Below, in pieces: positions 60,330-64,000 of a stretch of DNA of 64,000 nt. How positions within the stretch are numbered: the stretch's first letter is position 1; every line of letters begins with the position of its first letter. The notes beneath the pieces were generated by a model that ran no database searches, was not told the DNA's origin, and saw nothing but the letters and a program-made list of their open reading frames with translations. Source of the DNA: Paenibacillus whitsoniae (GTDB taxonomy: Bacteria > Bacillota > Bacilli > Paenibacillales > NBRC-103111). The stretch is from assembly GCF_003955665.1 (NCBI RefSeq), contig NZ_RXHU01000015.1, positions 248,001 through 312,000 on the forward strand, written 5' to 3'. A program made the position numbers and the translations under genes.

Positions 60330-60971
60330 ATGTCAAAGAAGGTCACATCAATTACAGGCAGCGGCAACGCTAGTCCTCCCAGCTTGGCGTCCAAATCAAA
60401 AGGACTGAGAGCCGATGCCCAGCGAAATCGGGACAAGTTGCTCGAAATTGCCCACAGGGTCTTTACAACCCATGGAATAAAGATCTCGATGGATGATATC
60501 GCTCGACATGCCGGCATGGGCGTAGGCACTGTCTACCGGCATTTTCCGACCAAGGAGGAATTGTTCGGGGCAGTGATGGTTAGCCACAAGACTCGTCTTA
60601 TCGAGGAAGCAAAAAAATGGCTTCATCATGAAGATCCGGGCGAAGCGTTCTTTCGCTATTTTGCAATCGTCATCCGTGAAGCCATTGCGAACAAGGCGAT
60701 AACCGACGCCCTTGTCCGCAGCAGCTTGAAAAAGGACGAAGCACTCATAGAAATTGCGGAGGACTTCTGGCGAGAGATCAATCAACTTCTCGTCCGTGCC
60801 CAAAAAAGCGGATCCGTTCGGAAGGAAGCCAGTATTGAAGATATCAGGTTTCTTCTTACCTGCATCCTGCAAGCCAACGGTGATGGAAATTCTTTTCCAG
60901 ACCGTATTGTGTCGATTATATTCGATGGCCTTCGTGGGACAGAGCACAACCACAAAAAGAGCCGTTCATAA
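60330..60971 (+). CDS. TetR-family transcriptional regulator
   Basis: This 213-residue repressor has a Ser/Lys-rich N-terminal tail (about 30 residues), then the TetR DNA-binding domain (RDKLLEIAHRVFTTHGIKISMDDIARHAGMGVGTVYRHFPTKEELFGAVM) and a helical ligand-binding domain with a TetR_C-type pattern. The ATG at 60330 has AGAGAGGTG about 10 nt upstream. The inverted repeats GGAGA-N4-TCTCC overlap both divergent promoters, so it should repress itself and the SnoaL-like gene. The inducer is unknown. Confidence 0.88.
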   Translation: MSKKVTSITGSGNASPPSLASKSKGLRADAQRNRDKLLEIAHRVFTTHGIKISMDDIARHAGMGVGTVYRHFPTKEELFGAVMVSHKTRLIEEAKKWLHHEDPGEAFFRYFAIVIREAIANKAITDALVRSSLKKDEALIEIAEDFWREINQLLVRAQKSGSVRKEASIEDIRFLLTCILQANGDGNSFPDRIVSIIFDGLRGTEHNHKKSRS

Positions 60972-61085
60972 GGACAATGCCATTAAGATAAGGCACACGC
61001 CCAAAAATCAAAAAAAGAGCCTGTTATGCCCAAATAATTACATACGCAATAGAAATTCTTACTCACCTAACGGGGACGATAAATA

Positions 61086-61130
61086 AAGGGGTACACATAT
61101 TATGCATGACTAATATGTGTGCCCCTTTAT
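61086..61130. terminator. Bidirectional terminator
   Basis: An 18-bp stem with one mismatch (AAAGGGGTACACATATTA and its complement) around TGCATGAC, with ATTTTATTT after it. It lies between the convergent TetR (+) and ABC-2 permease (-) genes. Confidence 0.8.
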
Positions 61131-61167
61131 TTTATTTGACTTTATTAAGTTTAGGTCTTGATAATTT

Positions 61168-61935
61168 TCATACTCTCTTCCGATAAGCTTTCATTGCAAA
61201 GAATCCAGCGACGAGCATAATGCCGCAGCACCAGGCTAGCGCGATCCAAATATCATGGCCTACGGGCTGGCCAGATAGCAAGGCACGGATAGCTTCTACA
61301 ATGGAGGTGACCGGTTGGTTTTCAGCAAAGACACGAACAACCGTCGGCATCGATGCAGTTGGCACAAAGGCCGAACTGATAAAAGGGAGGAAGATCAGCG
61401 GGTAGGAAAAGGCGCTTGCGCCATCGATCGTTTTAGCGGACAGTCCGGGTATCACTGCGACCCACGTTAAGGCCAGTGTAAACAGCGCAAGTATACCGGC
61501 TACAGCAAGCCACGGCAGCACGCCCGCGGACGAGCGAAAACCCATTATCAACGCTACAAGAATGATAACAAAAACCGATATGGCGTTGGATACCAACGAG
61601 GTGATCACATGCCCCCAAAGCAAAGCGGAACGAGAAATCGGCATGGTGTAAAACCGCTCAAATAGGCCTCGCTGCACATCGGTAAATAATCGGAATGCGG
61701 TATAAGAGATTCCGCTGGCAATCGCCATAAGAAGGATGCCCGGCAGCAAATAATTCACATAGTTATCCGTTCCGGTTCGGATGGCACCGCCGAACACATA
61801 GACGAACAGCAGCATCATCGCGATCGGCATGATGGTGACCGTGACGATGGTGTCCAAGCTGCGGGAAATATGCCGCATGGAACGTCCAACCATGACGCCC
61901 ATATCGGTGAAAAAATGATGTTGCACCGTCTCCAT
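61168..61935 (-). CDS. ABC-2 type exporter permease
   Basis: This 255-residue membrane protein has six predicted spans and the DrrB-like ABC-2 pattern: an amphipathic N-terminal helix, IVTVTIMPIAMMLLFVYVFGGA, a cytoplasmic loop FRLFTDVQRGLFERFYTMPISRSALLWGHVI and a late FLPFISSAFVPTASMPTVVRVFAENQPVTSIVEAIRALLSG region. That is characteristic of drug or lipid exporters. The ATG directly follows the ATPase stop, with GGGAGGGGAAGTAA as ribosome binding site inside the ATPase gene. It forms an exporter with the upstream ATPase, in a PadR-controlled operon. Confidence 0.9.
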   Translation of the reverse strand: METVQHHFFTDMGVMVGRSMRHISRSLDTIVTVTIMPIAMMLLFVYVFGGAIRTGTDNYVNYLLPGILLMAIASGISYTAFRLFTDVQRGLFERFYTMPISRSALLWGHVITSLVSNAISVFVIILVALIMGFRSSAGVLPWLAVAGILALFTLALTWVAVIPGLSAKTIDGASAFSYPLIFLPFISSAFVPTASMPTVVRVFAENQPVTSIVEAIRALLSGQPVGHDIWIALAWCCGIMLVAGFFAMKAYRKRV

Positions 61936-62694
61936 TTACTTCCCCTCCCTTTTACCGATGATCGTGAGGAATATTTCCTCTAATGTCGGTTGCTTCTCAA
62001 CATATTCCACCTTGGCCGACGGAAAAAGCTGCTTAAGATCCGCGAGTGTTCCTTCAGCGATTATCTTCCCCTCATGCAGGATGGCGATGCGATCGGCAAG
62101 CTGTTCCGCCTCCTCCAAATACTGCGTGGTAAGGAGCACCGTCGTACCGCCGTCAGCCAGCTCCTTAACCACTTTCCAAACCTCAATGCGAGCTTCAGGG
62201 TCTAGCCCGGTCGTAGGTTCGTCAAGGAAAATAATCTGCGGTTTGCCAACGAGGCTTAAGGCAATATCAAGTCTGCGGCGCATCCCACCCGAATACGTAG
62301 ATACCCTGCGGTCGGCCGCATCTGTCAAGCCGAAGCGTCTCAGCAAGTCTTCCGTAACCTGACGTGGATTCTGGAGGTATCTCAGCTTCGCAATCATCAT
62401 TAGGTTTTCCCGACCGGTTAAAATTTCGTCCACAGCGGCAAACTGCCCGGTCAGACTGATCGATTGCCGTGCAAGATCAGGCTTTGCCAAAACATCGATC
62501 CCGTTGATCGCCGCGGCCCCACCATCCTGCTTGAGCAGCGTGGTGAGGATTCTGACAATGGTTGTCTTGCCTGCGCCGTTAGAACCAAGCAGAGCGAAAA
62601 TCTCACCGCGCTTGACTTCAAAATCGACGCCCTTTAGGACTTCCGTGTCCTTGAAAGACTTCCGCAGACCGTTTACTTTAATTGCCGTGTTCAT
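61936..62694 (-). CDS. ABC exporter ATP-binding protein (DrrA-like)
   Basis: This 252-residue ATPase has Walker A GSNGAGKTT, Q-loop SLTGQFAAVDEILTGRENLMMIAKL, signature YSGGMRRRLDIA, Walker B IIFLDEPTTGLDPEAR and switch LLTTQYLEEAEQLADRI. A Gln occupies the position of the usual switch His (TTQY), as in DrrA-type exporters of daunorubicin and similar drugs. The ATG at 62694 follows GAGGA; the GTG at 62706 lies in the end of the DUF1048 gene and has no site. It is coupled to the permease and expected to export a hydrophobic compound. Confidence 0.9.
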   Translation of the reverse strand: MNTAIKVNGLRKSFKDTEVLKGVDFEVKRGEIFALLGSNGAGKTTIVRILTTLLKQDGGAAAINGIDVLAKPDLARQSISLTGQFAAVDEILTGRENLMMIAKLRYLQNPRQVTEDLLRRFGLTDAADRRVSTYSGGMRRRLDIALSLVGKPQIIFLDEPTTGLDPEARIEVWKVVKELADGGTTVLLTTQYLEEAEQLADRIAILHEGKIIAEGTLADLKQLFPSAKVEYVEKQPTLEEIFLTIIGKREGK

Positions 62695-62702
62695 CCTGTT
62701 CC

Positions 62703-63059
62703 TCACCCTTTACTTTTTTTATCAGTCACCTTTTTCATCGCCTTGTTCACTTCTTGCATTGCAGATTCTTGATAGATGTCAGCATACGTTTTGGAATCTT
62801 TGATGAGATCATCGGCGAAAGCCGCGACATCTCGGCCTGTCACATCCAGCACGCCTTTCCCCATGGCCGCGCCTTCTTCAAAAAGATCGACAATGCCCGA
62901 GAGCAACGCTGTTCCCTCTGTCAGCTGGACAGGGCCGACCTTAAAGAAATATTTTTGAATTTCTTTGTAAACAATCTGATAATCTTGCGGAAGCACTTTG
63001 ACTCGCGCCATGTGGGCCCGCCACTCTTTTTTACCTTCGATGATATCCCGAATTCCCAT
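62703..63059 (-). CDS. DUF1048-family protein (a)
   Basis: This 118-residue, all-helical, highly charged soluble protein of the DUF1048 family begins MGIRDIIEGKKEWRAHMARVKVLPQDYQIVYKEIQKYFF, with a second half GIVDLFEEGAAMGKGVLDVTGRDVAAFADDLIKDSKTY. Family members are regularly found next to PadR regulators and ABC-2 exporters in Firmicutes; their function is not established. The second DUF1048 gene precedes it by 11 nt. ATG with AGGAGGAACAATC upstream. Confidence 0.85.
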   Translation of the reverse strand: MGIRDIIEGKKEWRAHMARVKVLPQDYQIVYKEIQKYFFKVGPVQLTEGTALLSGIVDLFEEGAAMGKGVLDVTGRDVAAFADDLIKDSKTYADIYQESAMQEVNKAMKKVTDKKSKG

Positions 63060-63070
63060 GATTGTTCCTC

Positions 63071-63418
63071 CTATTTACCTAATTTTTTGGCAATACTACG
63101 ATTAAGCTGCTCACGCCACTTATCCCGGTAAGACTTTGCCCCTTCTTCGCCGGCCAGCGCTGCGCAGAAGCCTTGGATATCATCACCCAAAACCTCTTGA
63201 ATACCTTGGCCATCTGCCGCCGCTTCTTCGAGGAGGCCAAGCACCCCGTCAAGAATAGGCATCAGGTTGCGACCGCTGAAATCTGAGTAGGTCCAAAGAG
63301 TAGCATTTACTTTCTGCCATGCCGCTTGATAATCAGCCGGCAGTTTGAGGGCGCGCGATTCAAAAGCTTTCATTTCTTTCGTCATGTCGCTGCCCGTGAT
63401 TTTTTCCCAGAAGTTCAT
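63071..63418 (-). CDS. DUF1048-family protein (b)
   Basis: This 115-residue helical protein is homologous to its neighbour: MNFWEKITGSDMTKEMKAFESRALKLPADYQAAWQKVN, then ILDGVLGLLEEAAADGQGIQEVLGDDIQGFCAALAGE. The shared pattern (LPxDYQxxxxxI/VN, LLEEAAAxGxGxxxVxGxDxxxF) shows the two arose by duplication. Its ATG overlaps the PadR stop by 4 nt, so it is translationally coupled. The function of the family is unknown; context suggests a part in sensing or assisting the exporter. Confidence 0.85.
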   Translation of the reverse strand: MNFWEKITGSDMTKEMKAFESRALKLPADYQAAWQKVNATLWTYSDFSGRNLMPILDGVLGLLEEAAADGQGIQEVLGDDIQGFCAALAGEEGAKSYRDKWREQLNRSIAKKLGK

Positions 63419-63747
63419 TGTTTTGTCTCCTTTAACTCGTTAATTTTGGATGATACGAACGACCATTTGTCCCAGAACCTCTGCAGCTCTTTGCGTCCTT
63501 CTTCGTTGATTGCAAAAAACTTTCGAGGCGGTCCCATGTCAGAGGGCTTCTTGGTGATTTCCACCAGCTTGTTTTTTTCAAGCCGGATCAGGATCGTATA
63601 CACCGTTCCCTCCACAACATCCGTGAAACCGAGGGCGTTCAGCTGCCGCGTGATCTCGTAGCCATACGTTTCGTTGCGGCTTATAATTTCAAGGACACAG
63701 CCCTCAAGCACCCCCTTGAGCATTTCCGTTATGTTATCCAACACCAT
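63415..63747 (-). CDS. PadR-family transcriptional regulator
   Basis: This regulator of about 110 residues has the PadR winged helix: LKGVLEGCVLEIISRNETYGYEITRQLNALGFTDVVEGTVYTILIRLEKNKLVEITKKPSDMGPPRKFFAINEEG, with the conserved aromatic/Gly YGYEI and wing GPPRKFF. It probably represses its own operon (DUF1048 pair and exporter). The exact start is uncertain: GTG (63750), ATG (63747), GTG (63744) and TTG (63741) follow each other behind AAGGAG, and spacing would favour the later ones; the ATG is used here. Inverted ACTAC/GTAGT arms at 63789-63817 upstream are a candidate operator. Confidence 0.85.
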   Translation of the reverse strand: MVLDNITEMLKGVLEGCVLEIISRNETYGYEITRQLNALGFTDVVEGTVYTILIRLEKNKLVEITKKPSDMGPPRKFFAINEEGRKELQRFWDKWSFVSSKINELKETKQ

Positions 63748-63788
63748 CACTCCTTGCTATTCTGTATCACAGGTATGCTGTATTACTT

Positions 63789-63828
63789 ACTACCACTATA
63801 ACGTAACACTTAGTAGTCACGTTGTCAA
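63789..63828 (-). promoter_or_regulatory. PadR operon control region
   Basis: A consensus -35 TTGACA (63828-63823) reads toward padR. Downstream, arms ACTAC (63789-63793) and GTAGT (63813-63817) form an interrupted inverted repeat like known PadR operators. The -10 is not clear. Confidence 0.45.
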
Positions 63829-63840
63829 TAGTCGTTTTTC

Positions 63841-64000
63841 TCATCGCTGAATAAAATTCAAATGCTTCATTCGGTTGATAACAGCCAACACCTCATTCAT
63901 TCTTGGCAGCTCAAGCCATCTTTCGAAACCGGGGAAAAAAGAAGAAAATACAAGATCTACGCCTTCTCTCTCCATATCTTCGAGCGCTTTTTGGATCTTT
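63841..64000 (-). CDS. Truncated hypothetical protein, C-terminal 52 residues only
   Basis: The minus-strand frame open from the right edge ends in TGA at 63843-63841. The visible end is amphipathic and charged (KIQKALEDMEREGVDLVF, then FERWLELPRMNEVLAVINRMKHL). The gene starts beyond the window. I do not recognise the family. Confidence 0.55.
   Translation of the reverse strand, partial: KIQKALEDMEREGVDLVFSSFFPGFERWLELPRMNEVLAVINRMKHLNFIQR

Overview
The window looks like a chromosomal segment of a spore-forming, low-to-mid GC Gram-positive bacterium, most likely Paenibacillus or a close relative. Reasons: strong AGGAGG-type ribosome binding sites with frequent GTG/TTG starts, a Cse60-like sporulation protein, LplB/CarB-type sugar ABC permeases paired with membrane-bound AraC regulators, large secreted multidomain carbohydrate-active enzymes, and DUF1048/PadR operons. 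I see no rRNA, tRNA, CRISPR array, insertion sequence or prophage gene.

Layout. 1-6.9 kb: an NAD(P)-binding oxidoreductase cut by the left edge with its HxlR regulator, a HIT hydrolase, a TrpXYZ-type ABC transporter, a Gre-like factor, a Cse60-like protein with a candidate 28-residue membrane peptide, and an unrecognised four-repeat protein behind a sporulation-like promoter. 6.9-17.2 kb (minus strand): one long transcription unit, lacI - PTP-type phytase 1 - lipoprotein binding protein - TIM-barrel isomerase - fused double permease - ATPase - mgtC - HAD phosphatase - inositol monophosphatase - mgtC. 17.2-20.3 kb (minus): PTP-type phytase 2 and a chemoreceptor. 20.6-22.4 kb (plus): a metallophosphoesterase. 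22.6-32.9 kb (minus): an iol operon (iolD-E-C-A-J-G-B) followed by two paralogous LacI regulators. 33.0-39.6 kb (minus): a secreted pectate-lyase-like protein, nagB, a Gfo/Idh oxidoreductase and nagA. 40.0-59.5 kb: two oligosaccharide ABC importers, two AraC/Cache regulators, a 1486-residue secreted glycoside hydrolase and a GH28-like secreted protein. 59.7-64 kb: a SnoaL-like protein with a divergent TetR regulator, a PadR-DUF1048-DUF1048-ABC-2 exporter operon, and a truncated gene.

How it fits together. The most striking proposal is an intracellular phytate (inositol phosphate) pathway. A ferric/sugar-phosphate-class ABC importer would bring inositol phosphates into the cell. Two signal-less cysteine phytases, an inositol monophosphatase and perhaps the HAD and metallophosphoesterase enzymes would strip the phosphates. 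The iol operon would then take myo-inositol to central metabolism. The iol operon here has no inositol permease and no DeoR-type iolR, and the sequence shows shared LacI-type operators: tandem GGTAACGTTACC-type sites at both phytase promoters, and GGTTAAGCGCTTAACC-type sites at the iol promoter, the phytase-2 promoter and in front of the last mgtC. The gene assignments rest on motifs; the imported substrate and the operator-regulator pairings are inference.

The right half is a plant-polysaccharide module. Secreted lyase and hydrolases produce oligosaccharides, two LplB/CarB importers take them up, and AraC/Cache proteins probably sense them. A shared bipartite motif lies upstream of one importer and upstream of the second AraC gene.
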